Below are positions 40,012 to 49,629 of a stretch of DNA of 64,000 bases, piece after piece. How positions within the stretch are numbered: the first letter of the stretch is position 1; each line of letters opens with the position of its first letter. Below the pieces are notes generated by a model. That model was not told the origin of the DNA and ran no database searches. It saw only the letters and a program-made list of their open reading frames with translations. The stretch spans positions 1,302,001 to 1,366,000 of the forward strand of contig CAWJFE010000005.1 of the NCBI GenBank assembly GCA_963842125.1, given 5' to 3'. Origin of the DNA: CAWCWK01 sp963842125. GTDB taxonomy: Bacteria > Pseudomonadota > Alphaproteobacteria > Rhizobiales > CAWCWK01. The translations under genes were made by a program, and so were the position numbers.

Positions 40012-40040
40012 GATATGCCGCGCTGCGATCGGCTGCGCAA
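40012..40040 (-). promoter_or_regulatory. Possible sigma-70 promoter of tRNA-Ser
   Basis: On the minus strand TTGCGC (40040-40035) and CATATC (40017-40012) are 17 bases apart. The -10-like box ends 9 bases before the mature tRNA 5' end. Spacing and position fit a housekeeping promoter, although neither box is perfect. Confidence 0.4.
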
Positions 40041-40175
40041 GCACACTCTTAACGCACTCGAAACCTTCGCCATGAATTTCGCGCCTTTGGCGAGGATGGG
40101 ATTCACCAAACCGCGCGACACTCCCTTCCATGTCGCGCATCCGCGAGAAGTCCTAACTCCAGCGTCCGGTGTCCC

Positions 40176-41138
40176 ATGCGTCTGCGCACGCTCGTCCTCC
40201 CCGCCGTCCTCGCCGCCATTCTGGCGGGATGCGGCTCCGAAGGCCTGTCGGTCGATCCGAAATACGGTGTGAAGCCGAGCCCGCGCGTCGCCTCGGGCGA
40301 GAAGATCCGCAAAGGGGGAGGGCGCTACCATGTCGGCAAGCCTTATAAGATCGCCGGCAGATGGTACCACCCGAAGGAAGACCCGAATTACCGCGGGCGC
40401 GGCAAGGCATCCTGGTATGGCGAGGCGTTCCACGGCCGCCTGACGGCCAATGGAGAAGTCTTCGACATGCACAGCCTCTCGGCTGCGCACCCCACTCTAC
40501 CTTTGCCGTCCTACGTTCGCGTGACGAACCGCCAGAACGGCCACTCCGTCGTGGTTCGCGTCAACGATCGCGGACCATTTCACGGCGGGCGCGTGATCGA
40601 CGTGTCGAAGAAGGCCGCCGAGATCCTAGGCTTCAAGAAGGCCGGCATCGGCGACGTGTCCGTTGCCTATGTAGACAAGGCCGACCTCGACGGTCGCGAC
40701 GACTGGTTGATCACGACGGCCAGCGTTCAGGGCGAGCAGATGTCGCCGCGCCAGCTTGCCGCGCTCGGCGTGGACGCGCGAGCCTTGAGGATCGCCGCAA
40801 GCACGGCACCGCAGGCGACGGTCCGTACAGCCGCGCCGGCGCCCGCGCCCGTTCAGGTCGCGATCCAGCAGTTCGAACCTGTCGCCGCCCCTGTGCAGAA
40901 CGCCTATGTCAGCGAACCCACGGACGTTCTGGTCGGAGCGTTCGGGGATTCGGCCAACGCGCAATATGTCGCCGGGGTGCTTGGGCAGTTCGGTACCGTG
41001 GAGATGCAGCCGGTCACGTTCGGTGGGCAACTCCTCCAGCATATGACGGTTCGCACGACCGATCCAGGGCTCGCCGAAGCCGCGCTCGACATGGCGCGCG
41101 GGCTCGGCGCCACGGACGCGCGCATCCTCTCCCGCTGA
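40176..41138 (+). CDS. rlpA: RlpA-family septal ring lytic transglycosylase, lipoprotein with SPOR domain
   Basis: Outer-membrane lipoprotein of 320 residues that cleaves denuded peptidoglycan at division sites. The N-terminus has a lipoprotein signal with lipobox LAGC (cysteine about residue 19). The double-psi beta-barrel RlpA domain (about 75-165) has ASWYGEAFHGRLTANGEVFD, ARTNP-like LPSYVRVTN and VRVNDRGPFHGGRVIDVS. The C-terminal 70 residues (VLVGAFGDSANAQYVAGVL) form a SPOR domain that binds peptidoglycan. It precedes dacC, a conserved order in alphaproteobacteria. Confidence 0.92.
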   Translation: MRLRTLVLPAVLAAILAGCGSEGLSVDPKYGVKPSPRVASGEKIRKGGGRYHVGKPYKIAGRWYHPKEDPNYRGRGKASWYGEAFHGRLTANGEVFDMHSLSAAHPTLPLPSYVRVTNRQNGHSVVVRVNDRGPFHGGRVIDVSKKAAEILGFKKAGIGDVSVAYVDKADLDGRDDWLITTASVQGEQMSPRQLAALGVDARALRIAASTAPQATVRTAAPAPAPVQVAIQQFEPVAAPVQNAYVSEPTDVLVGAFGDSANAQYVAGVLGQFGTVEMQPVTFGGQLLQHMTVRTTDPGLAEAALDMARGLGATDARILSR

Positions 41139-41164
41139 CGAAGGCGATGCCCGATGCCATTGTA

Positions 41165-41190
41165 GGAACCGCACGGGATTGGTAGTCGTT
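41165..41190 (+). promoter_or_regulatory. EcfG-type promoter candidate upstream of dacC
   Basis: GGAAC (41165-41169) and CGTT (41187-41190) are separated by 17 bases, within the accepted 16-17 spacing for EcfG. The motif ends 25 bases before the dacC ATG at 41216, in the short rlpA-dacC gap. Both elements are perfect, but unlike the glgX site there is little independent reason to expect stress control. Confidence 0.45.
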
Positions 41191-41215
41191 CGCCCAGCGG
41201 CGATTAAACCCCGGG

Positions 41216-42379
41216 ATGACGTTCATGTTCAAATCAGCCGCACGGACCACGGCAGGCTTCTGCGCCTTCCTCCTGATGGGAGGCGCGGTACTCGCGCAAG
41301 ACTTTGAAACCAGCGTTCCTTACGCATTTCTCATCGACGCCGGTACCGATACGGTCCTCCTCGACAAGGATGCCGACACGCGGATGCCGCCCGCCAGCAT
41401 GGCAAAGCTGATGACTATGGCAGTCGTCTTCAACGAGGTTACGGGTGGGCGCCTTTCGCTCGACGACACGTTCCTCATCTCGGAGAACGCCTGGCGCAAT
41501 GGCGGTGCCAACTCCGGCGGATCGACCATGTTCGCCAAGCTCAACTCGCAGGTGCGGGTCGAGGATCTGATACGCGGCGTCATCATTCAGTCCGGCAACG
41601 ACGCGAGCATCGCGCTTGCCGAAGGTATCGCGGGCAGCGAAGGTGGGTTCGCACGCATGATGAACGCGCGGGCCGAAGAACTGGGCATGACCAACTCGAC
41701 GTTCCGCAATGCGACCGGCCTGCCTCATCCCGAACAGCGCGTCACAGCGCGCGACCTGGCGAAGCTCGCCGAGCACATCATATCCGAATTCCCGCAGTTC
41801 TACGGCATCTACTCCGAAACCTCCTTCGAGTGGAACGGCATCGAGCAAGGCAACCGCAACCCGCTATTGCGGCTCGGCATCGGCGCGGATGGGTTGAAGA
41901 CCGGCTTTACGGAAGAATCCGGCTACGGTCTCGTCGGATCGGCGGTCGAGGATGGGCAGCGTCTGATCGTCGTCATAAATGGAGCCGAGAGCGCCCGCGC
42001 ACGCGGTAATGAGGCGAGCAAGATCCTCAATTGGGGCTTTCGGGCGTTCGAGGATCACAAGCTCTTCGCCGGCGGCGAGGAAGTCGTCTCGGCGCGGGTT
42101 TATGGCGGCGACGGTTTCTCGGTCCCGCTGGTGCCCGAAGCGGACGTGGCGATCCTGCTGCCGCGCGGCGTCGATCCCGACGTCTCGGCCGATGTCGTCT
42201 ATGACGGCCCCATCGAAGCCCCCGTGGCGGAAGGGCAGGCGATCGGCACCTTGCGTATCAGCCAGGGCGAGACCGTCGCCTTGTCCGTTCCGCTCGTAGC
42301 CGGTGCCCCCGTTGCGGCAGGGCCGATCTGGCGGCGTGCGGGCGATGCCGCGCTGGAACTGGCGCGTGGCCTCTTCTAG
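41216..42379 (+). CDS. dacC: D-alanyl-D-alanine carboxypeptidase (PBP5/6 family)
   Basis: Periplasmic low-molecular-weight penicillin-binding protein of 387 residues that trims the terminal D-alanine of peptidoglycan stem peptides. A signal peptide (cleavage near VLAQ, about residue 28) is followed by the three active-site motifs: SMAK with S61 and K64, SGN at 126-128 and KTG in GLKTGFTEE near 225. The C-terminal domain (about 280 onwards) is the PBP5_C beta region with a terminal amphipathic helix for membrane contact. The thymidylate kinase gene overlaps its end. Confidence 0.94.
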   Translation: MTFMFKSAARTTAGFCAFLLMGGAVLAQDFETSVPYAFLIDAGTDTVLLDKDADTRMPPASMAKLMTMAVVFNEVTGGRLSLDDTFLISENAWRNGGANSGGSTMFAKLNSQVRVEDLIRGVIIQSGNDASIALAEGIAGSEGGFARMMNARAEELGMTNSTFRNATGLPHPEQRVTARDLAKLAEHIISEFPQFYGIYSETSFEWNGIEQGNRNPLLRLGIGADGLKTGFTEESGYGLVGSAVEDGQRLIVVINGAESARARGNEASKILNWGFRAFEDHKLFAGGEEVVSARVYGGDGFSVPLVPEADVAILLPRGVDPDVSADVVYDGPIEAPVAEGQAIGTLRISQGETVALSVPLVAGAPVAAGPIWRRAGDAALELARGLF

Positions 42380-43013
42380 CCGAGGCGTCTTCGTTACGTT
42401 CGAGGGCGGGGAGGGGGCCGGCAAGACCACACAGATCGCCCGCCTCGCCACTCACCTCAAGGCGCAGGGTAGGGATGTCGTGACGACGCGGGAGCCTGGA
42501 GGCACACCGACGGCCGAGCGTCTGCGCGACATCCTGCTGCATGACGAACCCGCAGCCCTCAGCGCAGCCACCCAGGCGCTTACGTTCTATGCAGCGCGGC
42601 AGGATCACCTCGACAAGGTCATCCGACCGGCGCTCGATGCCGGCGCGATCGTGCTCTGCGACCGGTTTCACGACTCGACACGCGCGTATCAGGGTGCCGG
42701 CGGCGATGCGGATGCGGCGTTGCTGAAGAGCCTCGAACAGCATGTCATCGGTGAAACGATGCCAAACCTGACGCTTCTTCTCGACCTTCCGCCGGCCGAA
42801 GGGCTCGCGCGGGCAGGGCGGCGAGGGGTGGCGGACGACACGTTCGAACGCAAGGCCCTCGCCTTCCACGAGCGGCTCCGACAGGAGTTTCTGGCGATCG
42901 CTTCGAGAGAGGCCGATCGGGTCGCGGTGATCGACGCGGCTGGGAACGCGGACACCGTCGCGCAGCGCATCGCAGAGGTTGTCGACGCACGCCTGGACGT
43001 TCTCGCCGAATGA
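42366..43013 (+). CDS. tmk: Thymidylate kinase
   Basis: Phosphorylates dTMP to dTDP with ATP in the cytoplasm. The chosen GTG start gives 215 residues. The P-loop GGEGAGKTT comes directly after VFVTFE, followed by the substrate motif REPGGTPTAERLR, DRFHDSTRAYQGAGG (DRY/H-type) and a lid region RAGRRG. The GTG at 42366 overlaps the dacC stop by 14 bases. An in-frame ATG at 42345 would add 7 residues and cannot be excluded. holB follows with a 4-base overlap. Confidence 0.93.
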   Translation: MASSSRGVFVTFEGGEGAGKTTQIARLATHLKAQGRDVVTTREPGGTPTAERLRDILLHDEPAALSAATQALTFYAARQDHLDKVIRPALDAGAIVLCDRFHDSTRAYQGAGGDADAALLKSLEQHVIGETMPNLTLLLDLPPAEGLARAGRRGVADDTFERKALAFHERLRQEFLAIASREADRVAVIDAAGNADTVAQRIAEVVDARLDVLAE

Positions 43014-44059
43014 ACGCCCCAGACGGGATTCCGCACCCACGCACGACACCCGTCCTTTACGGACACGAAGCGGTGGAGGCCCGGCTTCTCGGCGCTTACC
43101 AACGCCGGCGGCTACACCACGCGCACCTCCTCAAAGGTCCGACGGGCATAGGCAAGGCAACCTTAGCCTACCGGCTGGCGCGCTTCGTCCTCGCCCATCC
43201 CGACCCCAACGCCGACGCCGTGCAGAACGCACAGTCGCTGGCTATCCCGCGAGACCACCCCGAGTTCGCGCGCACAGCCGCAGGCGGACATCCGGACATG
43301 CTCGCCATCGAAGCGAAGATGGACGGAAAGCAAGGCATCTCGATCGCGGTGCTCCGAAAGGCCACGACCTTTCTCGAGCAGACGGCGGCGCTCGGCGGAT
43401 GGCGGGTCCTCCTCATCGATCCTGGTGACGACATGGCGGGCCCCGCCGCCAACGCGCTTCTGAAGTCGCTCGAAGAGCCGGGCCGGAAGACGCTGATCCT
43501 TATCGTCTCGCATCACCCCGGCTCGCTTCTCCCGACGATTCGCTCGCGGTGCTCTTCCTCGGCACTCCATCCGCTGTCCGACGCCGACATGGGAAAGACC
43601 CTAGATGCCCTTGGGGCAGCCGACGACCTGCCCGATGCCGAACGCGCCCGCCGCCTTGCTTTGGCTAAAGGAAGCGTCGGTCGCTTCCTGGCGCTTTCCG
43701 GCAAGGATCTGGAGATCGAAGAGCGCTTTCGGCAACTGATGTCCACTCTCCCGCGCCTACCTCTCGACCGCGCGCACGACTTCGCCGACGGACTCAACCG
43801 CCGCGAACCGTTCCTCGCCTTTCTGCCCATCCTTCAGGACTGGCTCGCGGGCTCGGTGCGCCGGACGGCTTTGGACGCCGCGACGAGTTCCTACGCCATG
43901 CTGCCGGGTCGCCTTGAAGCGTGGGCGACGTTGTGGGAGAAGACGGCCCGCGCCGCGGCGCTCGCGGACGAATACAATCTCGAGCGCAAGCAGGTCGTTC
44001 TCGATGCGCTGCTGACGGCGGCGGCAATCGCGAAAGGCCCGCCCGCCCAACCTAGCTGA
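43010..44059 (+). CDS. holB: DNA polymerase III subunit delta prime
   Basis: Clamp-loader subunit, 349 residues. The N-terminal AAA+ domain starts YGHEAVEARLLGAYQRRRLHHAHLLKGPTGIGKATLAYRL with a P-loop. IDPGDDMAGPAANALLKSLEEP is the Walker B/sensor region, and SHHPGSLLPTIRSRC is the SRC motif. The C-terminal helical collar domain is less conserved. It overlaps tmk by 4 bases and precedes metG by 16 bases, a normal alphaproteobacterial order. Confidence 0.93.
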   Translation: MNAPDGIPHPRTTPVLYGHEAVEARLLGAYQRRRLHHAHLLKGPTGIGKATLAYRLARFVLAHPDPNADAVQNAQSLAIPRDHPEFARTAAGGHPDMLAIEAKMDGKQGISIAVLRKATTFLEQTAALGGWRVLLIDPGDDMAGPAANALLKSLEEPGRKTLILIVSHHPGSLLPTIRSRCSSSALHPLSDADMGKTLDALGAADDLPDAERARRLALAKGSVGRFLALSGKDLEIEERFRQLMSTLPRLPLDRAHDFADGLNRREPFLAFLPILQDWLAGSVRRTALDAATSSYAMLPGRLEAWATLWEKTARAAALADEYNLERKQVVLDALLTAAAIAKGPPAQPS

Positions 44060-44075
44060 GCCTGGACGATATCCG

Positions 44076-45632
44076 ATGGCGGACCCGCGTCGCTTCTACA
44101 TCACGACCGCAATCTCGTATCCCAACGGCGCGCCGCATATCGGCCACGCCTACGAGGCGCTCGCCACCGACGCGATCGCGCGCTGGCACCGGCTCGATGG
44201 TGCCGACGTCCGGTTCCTTACCGGTACGGACGAGCACGGCCTCAAAATGGTCCAGACTGCCGCCAAGGAAGGGCTTACCGGCCGCGAACTCGCCGACCGG
44301 AATGCGCCAGCCTTCAAGCGGATGGTCGAGGTCCTCGGCTGCTCCAACGACGACTTCATCCGCACGTCCGACCCGCGCCACTACGAGGCGACGCAGGCCC
44401 TCTGGCGCGCGATGAAGGACAAGGGCGACATCTACAAGTCGCAATATGCGGGCTGGTACTCCGTCCGCGACGAAGCCTATTACGGCGAGGACGAAACCTC
44501 GCTGAGGGCCGATGGCACGCGCATCGGCCCTCAAGGAACGCCGGTCGAGTGGACCGAAGAGGACAGCTACTTCTTCCGTCTCTCCGCTTACCAGGATCGT
44601 CTGCTGGCCCATTACGAAGCGCACCCAGATTTCGTCAGCCCGGCCGCGCGCAATAACGAGGTGACGAGCTTCGTCCGCTCCGGCCTGCAGGACCTTTCGA
44701 TTTCCCGTACGACGTTCGATTGGGGCGTGCCCGTCCCGGACGATCCCGACCACGTGATGTACGTGTGGGTCGACGCGTTGACGAACTATATCAGCGCGCT
44801 CGGCTATCCCGATCCGTCGAGCGATCTCTGGCAGCGCTATTGGCCGGCGAACCTGCACGTTATCGGGAAGGACATCGTACGCTTCCACGCCGTCTATTGG
44901 CCGGCCTTCCTGATGTCGGCCGGCCTGCCGCTGCCGCAGAAGGTCTTTGGGCACGGCTTTCTCTTCAACCGCGGAGAGAAGATGTCGAAATCGGTCGGGA
45001 ACGTCGTCGATCCCTTCTCCATCGTCGAGAGCTACGGGCTCGATCAGACCCGCTATTTCTTCCTGCGCGAAGTGCCCTTCGGCCAGGACGGCAACTACAG
45101 CCACGACGCTATCGTCAGCCGCATCAATTCAGACCTCGCCAACGATATCGGCAATCTCGCCCAGCGTTCGCTCAGCATGATCGCGAAGAATTGCGAGGGG
45201 AGGGTGCCAACGCCCGGGACGTTGTCGAAGGACGACGAGGCGCTTTTGGCAAGCGCCTACGGCTTGCTCGGTACGTGTCGCCAATACATGGAGGACGTCG
45301 CTCCGCACAAGATGCTGTCGGACGTCTTCGACGTGGTCGGCGCCGCGAACGGTTACATGCAGGCGCAGGAGCCCTGGAAGCTGAAGAAGAGCGATCCCGA
45401 GCGGATGGCTACGGTGCTCTATGTCGTAGCGGAGGTCACTCGCGTCTGCGCAACGCTGCTGCAACCCGTGATGCCGGATGCGATGAACCGGTTGCTCGAT
45501 CTCTTGGGCGTCGGCGAGGGCAGGGGCTTCGATAGTCTCGCGAGCGATGCGGCTCTGGCGCCCGGAACGGCACTGCCGACGCCGCAGGGGATCTTCCCGC
45601 GCTATGTCGAGCCGGAGGCGGACGCGGTCTGA
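44076..45632 (+). CDS. metG: Methionyl-tRNA synthetase
   Basis: Charges tRNA-Met with methionine. The protein has 518 residues, the short alphaproteobacterial type lacking the C-terminal EMAP-like dimerisation domain. The class I signature HIGH is at 21-24 (APHIGHAYEAL) and KMSKS near residue 303 (KMSKSVGN). The anticodon-binding helical domain follows (DIGNLAQRSLSM, APHKMLSDV). The start ATG follows holB by 16 bases; its TGA shares a base with the tatD ATG. Confidence 0.97.
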   Translation: MADPRRFYITTAISYPNGAPHIGHAYEALATDAIARWHRLDGADVRFLTGTDEHGLKMVQTAAKEGLTGRELADRNAPAFKRMVEVLGCSNDDFIRTSDPRHYEATQALWRAMKDKGDIYKSQYAGWYSVRDEAYYGEDETSLRADGTRIGPQGTPVEWTEEDSYFFRLSAYQDRLLAHYEAHPDFVSPAARNNEVTSFVRSGLQDLSISRTTFDWGVPVPDDPDHVMYVWVDALTNYISALGYPDPSSDLWQRYWPANLHVIGKDIVRFHAVYWPAFLMSAGLPLPQKVFGHGFLFNRGEKMSKSVGNVVDPFSIVESYGLDQTRYFFLREVPFGQDGNYSHDAIVSRINSDLANDIGNLAQRSLSMIAKNCEGRVPTPGTLSKDDEALLASAYGLLGTCRQYMEDVAPHKMLSDVFDVVGAANGYMQAQEPWKLKKSDPERMATVLYVVAEVTRVCATLLQPVMPDAMNRLLDLLGVGEGRGFDSLASDAALAPGTALPTPQGIFPRYVEPEADAV

Positions 45633-46432
45633 TGCTGATCGATAGCCATTGTCATCTCGACTATGACGGCCTGCACGACGATCTGCCCGGCGTACTCGAT
45701 CGCGCGTCGGCGGCCGGCATCGGCCACATGATCACGATCGGTACGCGCGTTCGCGAGTTCGATCGCGTTCTCGGCATCGCCGAAGCCCACGATGCCGTGA
45801 CCTGCACCGTTGGCACGCACCCCCACAACGCGGACGACGAGGCGGACATCGATCCCGCCGAGATCGTCGCATTGTCCCGACACCCCAAGGTCGTCGGCAT
45901 CGGTGAGGCCGGGCTCGACTACGTCTACGACAACGCCTCCAGAGCCAACCAGCACACCGGCTTCCGCAACCACATCGCGGTCGCGAGGGAGACGGGGCTG
46001 CCGCTCGTCATTCACGCACGCGGCGCGGATGAGGACGTAGCAGCGATCTTGCGCGACGAGATGGGGAAGGGCGCCTTCACCGCCGTCCTCCACTGCTTTA
46101 CCGGCGGCGCGGACCTCGCGTGGTGCGGCGTCGAGCTTGGCCTCTACGTCTCGTTCAGCGGCATACTGACGTTCAAGAACTCGGCGGACTTGCGAGACCT
46201 CGCAGCCGCACTGCCGTTCGATCGCCTTTTGGTCGAAACCGACGCGCCATTCCTCGCGCCAGTGCCACATCGCGGTCGGTCGAACGAGCCAAGCTACGTC
46301 GCCCACACTGCCGCCGTACTCGCCGAAACGCGCGGCGTCCCGCTCGCGGATGTCGCGCGCCAGACTACGGCAAACGTCCACCGCCTCTTTCCGAAGCTCG
46401 CCCACGCCGCTACCGCGAGCCGCGCCGCGTGA
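45632..46432 (+). CDS. tatD: TatD-family metal-dependent hydrolase
   Basis: TIM-barrel metallohydrolase of 266 residues, with DNase or D-aminoacyl-tRNA deacylase activity reported for family members. Metal ligands begin with DSHCHLD (4-10); GEAGLDYVY carries the conserved Glu, and VIHARGADEDV and LHCFTGG the later histidines. TDAPFLAPVPHRGRSNEP is the TatD hallmark near the C-terminus. It overlaps metG by 1 base and the MBL hydrolase gene by 4. Confidence 0.94.
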   Translation: MLIDSHCHLDYDGLHDDLPGVLDRASAAGIGHMITIGTRVREFDRVLGIAEAHDAVTCTVGTHPHNADDEADIDPAEIVALSRHPKVVGIGEAGLDYVYDNASRANQHTGFRNHIAVARETGLPLVIHARGADEDVAAILRDEMGKGAFTAVLHCFTGGADLAWCGVELGLYVSFSGILTFKNSADLRDLAAALPFDRLLVETDAPFLAPVPHRGRSNEPSYVAHTAAVLAETRGVPLADVARQTTANVHRLFPKLAHAATASRAA

Positions 46433-47226
46433 GCTTCCGCTTCACGATCCTCGGCTGCGGGTCCTCGGGCGGCGTTCCGCGCATCGGACCGGACTGGGGT
46501 GCGTGCGATCCGACAAACCCCAAGAACCGTCGCCGCCGCTGTTCGCTTCTGGTCGAGCGGATCGGCAAAGCGGGCCGTACCACGGCCCTCGTCGACACGT
46601 CGCCGGACCTGCGCGAGCAGATGCTGGACGCCAATGTCGGCGCGCTCGATGCCGTCGTCTACACGCATGACCACGCCGACCACACCCACGGTGTGGACGA
46701 CCTGCGCGCATTCTCGCTTCGTATGCGGCGGCGCGTTCCGGTCTACATGGATCCATCGGTCTGGACGACGATGCATACGCGCTTCGGCTATTGCTTCGAG
46801 ACGCCGCCTGGTAGCAGCTATCCGCCCATCCTCGACGCGCGGCGGTTCGACATCGACGCCGGGCTGACCGTCGACGGCGATGGCGGAGCGATCGAAGTTG
46901 CTCCCATCACCGTGAACCACGGAGATATCGATGCGCTCTGTCTGAGGTTCGGGAACGTCGCCTACATGCCTGACGTCAAAGTCATTTCCGAAGAGGCCGC
47001 CCAGCGGCTGTCGAACCTCGACGTCCTGATCATAGACAGCCTGCGCGAGACGCCGCATCCCAGCCATTTCAGCCTTAGCGATGCGCTTTCATGGATAGAA
47101 CGCCTGGCGCCGAAGCGAAGCATTCTCACCAATTTGCACGTCGATCTCGACTACGACGCGCTCGTTGCGAAGACGGCTCCCAACGTAGACGTAGCCTATG
47201 ATGGCCTCACGATCGAAACCGACTAG
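46429..47226 (+). CDS. Metallo-beta-lactamase-fold hydrolase (PhnP-like)
   Basis: Cytoplasmic hydrolase of 265 residues, probably a phosphodiesterase. The metal motif THDHADHTHGVDDLR is near residue 80; VNHGDIDALCLRFG and IIDSLRETPHPSHF supply later ligands. The opening FTILGCGSSGGVPRIG is shared by PhnP-like proteins found downstream of tatD in alphaproteobacteria. It starts at a GTG in a GTGA overlap with tatD. The natural substrate is unknown; no phosphonate genes are nearby. Confidence 0.9.
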   Translation: MSFRFTILGCGSSGGVPRIGPDWGACDPTNPKNRRRRCSLLVERIGKAGRTTALVDTSPDLREQMLDANVGALDAVVYTHDHADHTHGVDDLRAFSLRMRRRVPVYMDPSVWTTMHTRFGYCFETPPGSSYPPILDARRFDIDAGLTVDGDGGAIEVAPITVNHGDIDALCLRFGNVAYMPDVKVISEEAAQRLSNLDVLIIDSLRETPHPSHFSLSDALSWIERLAPKRSILTNLHVDLDYDALVAKTAPNVDVAYDGLTIETD

Positions 47227-47236
47227 GTTCCATAAT

Positions 47237-48040
47237 ATGACTTATGCGAATCCCGGTGATAGTGCTGCAGCGGAGAATTTCCTTCGCCTCCTCCGCATCA
47301 TGCGGCGGCTGCGCGATCCCATGGACGGTTGCCCCTGGGATCTGAAGCAAACCTATCGCAGCATCACGCCGTATACGATCGAAGAGGCCTACGAGGTCGC
47401 CGACGTGGTCGAGCGCGGTGCGCTGGACGAGTTGCCGGATGAGTTGGGCGACCTCCTCCTCCAGGTCGTCTTCCTTTCGCAGATTGCGGATGAAGATAAG
47501 CGGTTCGGGATCGTCGACGTCATCGACGCCATCTGTGAGAAAATGAAACGCCGCCATCCGCACATCTTCGGTACCGTCCTGGCGGCGGATGCCGATGCGG
47601 TGAAGGCGAACTGGGAAACGATTAAGGCCGAGGAAAAAGCCGCCGGTGGCCGAGCGACCGGATCGATCCTCGACGATGTGCCTCTTGGCATGCCGGCACT
47701 GGTGCGGGCACAAAAGTTGCAGAAACGAGCGGCGAAAGTTGGGTTCGACTGGCCGGACGCCGGAGGCGCGATGGAAAAGGCTCGGGAGGAGATCGACGAA
47801 CTAGACGCGGTGGTAGGCAAGGATGCAGATGCGGCCGAGGATGAGCTCGGCGATGTCCTTTTTTCGCTCGTCAACGTCGCCCGCAAGCTCGATATCGATG
47901 CCGATGCCGCCCTCCGCCGCGCCAACGCGAAGTTCGACCGGAGGTTTCGGGCTGTCGAGGAGGCCGGCGATCTAGGCACGATGTCGCTCGATATGATGGA
48001 GGCGCACTGGCAGGCCGCAAAGGCTACCGAGCGCGACTGA
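47237..48040 (+). CDS. mazG: Nucleoside triphosphate pyrophosphohydrolase MazG
   Basis: Hydrolyses NTPs to NMP and pyrophosphate, cleaning non-canonical nucleotides and lowering ppGpp. The protein has 267 residues with two MazG repeats. The first has CPWDLKQTYRSITPYTIEEAYEV with metal ligands E49, E50 and E53, plus ELPDELGDLLLQVVF; the second has EEIDELDAVVGKDADAAEDELGDVLFSLVNVAR. The start at 47237 follows the previous stop by 10 bases; a longer in-frame start at 47198 overlaps the upstream gene and is less likely. Its stop abuts the stop of hflX on the other strand. Confidence 0.94.
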   Translation: MTYANPGDSAAAENFLRLLRIMRRLRDPMDGCPWDLKQTYRSITPYTIEEAYEVADVVERGALDELPDELGDLLLQVVFLSQIADEDKRFGIVDVIDAICEKMKRRHPHIFGTVLAADADAVKANWETIKAEEKAAGGRATGSILDDVPLGMPALVRAQKLQKRAAKVGFDWPDAGGAMEKAREEIDELDAVVGKDADAAEDELGDVLFSLVNVARKLDIDADAALRRANAKFDRRFRAVEEAGDLGTMSLDMMEAHWQAAKATERD

Positions 48041-49376
48041 CTACGGCGCCTGCTCCGCACCGGCGAGTTCGAAATAACCGCCCTCGCCCATCATCCGATT
48101 GAGCTGGTTCAGCCGTTCCTCCGGCGCGCGGATATCGAGGATATGGATGTCATCGTCCATCTCGGAACTGAGGATCTCGCACGTACGATGCAGCCAGGCG
48201 TAGGTTCGACCGTCCGACGCGGGGAGATGAACGGTCGCCCTCGTGAAATCCTTCGCCAACTGGTTGCCGATTGCGGTCAGGAGGTCGTCCAGCCCCTCCC
48301 CCGTTTTCGCCGAGACGAGGACGGGTCGTGGGCTACGCCTGTCCGCGACCTCCGCGAGCACGCCGCGATCCGCCGCCGAAACCCGATCGATCTTGTTCCA
48401 CGCTTCAAGGCGCGCGATGGTTTCCGGCACGCCGAGTTCGCGGAGGACGACTTCGACATCTTCAGCCTGCGCTTGCGACTCATCGGTAGCGATATCGCGC
48501 ACATGCAAGATGAGATCGGCCTCGATGACCTCTTCGAGGGTCGCCCGGAATGCGGCGACGAGCTGGGTCGGCAGGTCCGAGACGAAACCAACGGTATCGG
48601 ACACGATGATCGTCGCGCCACCCGGTAGCTTCATCGCACGGAGGTTAGGGTCGAGCGTCGCGAAAAGCTGATCGGCGGCGAGGACCTCCGATTGCGTCAG
48701 CGTATTGAAAAGCGTGGACTTCCCCGCATTCGTGTAGCCGACGAGCGCGACCGTGGGCGCGTTGGCACGGCGGCGCCCTGCCCTCTGTAGCTGTCGCGTC
48801 TTCTGGACCTTTTCCAGATCACGCTCGATGCGGCTGATCTTGTCTTGCAGCGCACGGCGGTCGGCTTCGATCTGTGTTTCGCCGGGGCCGCCGAGGAAGC
48901 CGACGCCGCCGCGCTGCCTCTCGAGGTGCGGTCCAGGACCGTACGAGACGGCTCTTTTGATAGGTCAGATGCGCCAGATCGACCTGGAGTCGGCCTTCCT
49001 TGGTCAAAGCCCGTCGGCCAAAGATCTCCAGGATGAGGCCGGTCCGGTCGAGGACCTTGGCTCCGATGGCGCGCTCCAGGTTGCGCTGCTGGGTCGGCGC
49101 GAGAGCGCAGTCGAAGAGGACGAGTTCGATCTCCTCCGCCTTCGCGCGCTCCTGCAATTCGTCGACCTTGCCTTGCCCTACATAGGTGCTGGGGCGCACC
49201 TGATTGAGATTGACGATCTGGGCATCGACGATCTCGAGGTCGATCGCACTGGCCAAGCTGACGGCTTCACCAAGCTGCGCTTCCGGCGTCCTCGGGTCGA
49301 GATCGCGGCGCATCGACTTCTCGCTGGGTACGATGACGATGGCACGCGCGGTGACCTGTGGCGTGCGGTCTATCAA
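48041..49376 (-). pseudogene. hflX: Ribosome-associated GTPase HflX, frameshifted by one base
   Basis: GTPase that splits stalled ribosomes. The N-terminal part from a TTG at 49376 reads AIVIVPSEKS through TYVGQGKVDEL to HLTYQKSRLVRSWT, then breaks. One frame over, HLERQRGGVGFLGGPGETQIEADRR follows at once, continuing through the G1 motif VGYTNAGKST, G3 DTVGF, G4 NKID and the C-terminus at 48041. One extra base at about 48929 explains this; with it removed the protein has 444 residues, the standard length. It follows hfq by 4 bases, the usual hfq-hflX operon. A base-calling error is as likely as true inactivation. Confidence 0.85.
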
Positions 49377-49380
49377 CGCG

Positions 49381-49629
49381 TCAAGCGCCGTCGGCAGGGG
49401 CGGAGTCCTGCAGATTGATCGGCGCGGAGGGCATGATCGTCGAGATCGCGTGCTTGTAGACGAGCTGCGAATGGCCGTCGCGGCGCAGCAGAACGCAGAA
49501 ATTGTCGAACCACGTCACGACCCCTTGCAGCTTCACACCGTTGATGAGGAATATCGTGAGGGGCGTCTTCGTCTTGCGGACCTCGTTCAGAAACTTGTCC
49601 TGAAGATTCTGTGTCTTCTCGCCGGCCAT
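49381..49629 (-). CDS. hfq: RNA chaperone Hfq
   Basis: Hexameric Sm-like protein that pairs small RNAs with mRNAs. The protein has 82 residues, typical of alphaproteobacteria, with both Sm motifs: VKLQGVVTWFDNFCVLLRRDG and VYKHAISTIMP. Residues Q (NLQDKFLNEVR) and F (TIFLINGV) for uridine binding are present. A 114-base gap separates it from trkH, so it may have its own promoter; none is clear by eye. hflX follows on the same strand. Confidence 0.97.
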   Translation of the reverse strand: MAGEKTQNLQDKFLNEVRKTKTPLTIFLINGVKLQGVVTWFDNFCVLLRRDGHSQLVYKHAISTIMPSAPINLQDSAPADGA

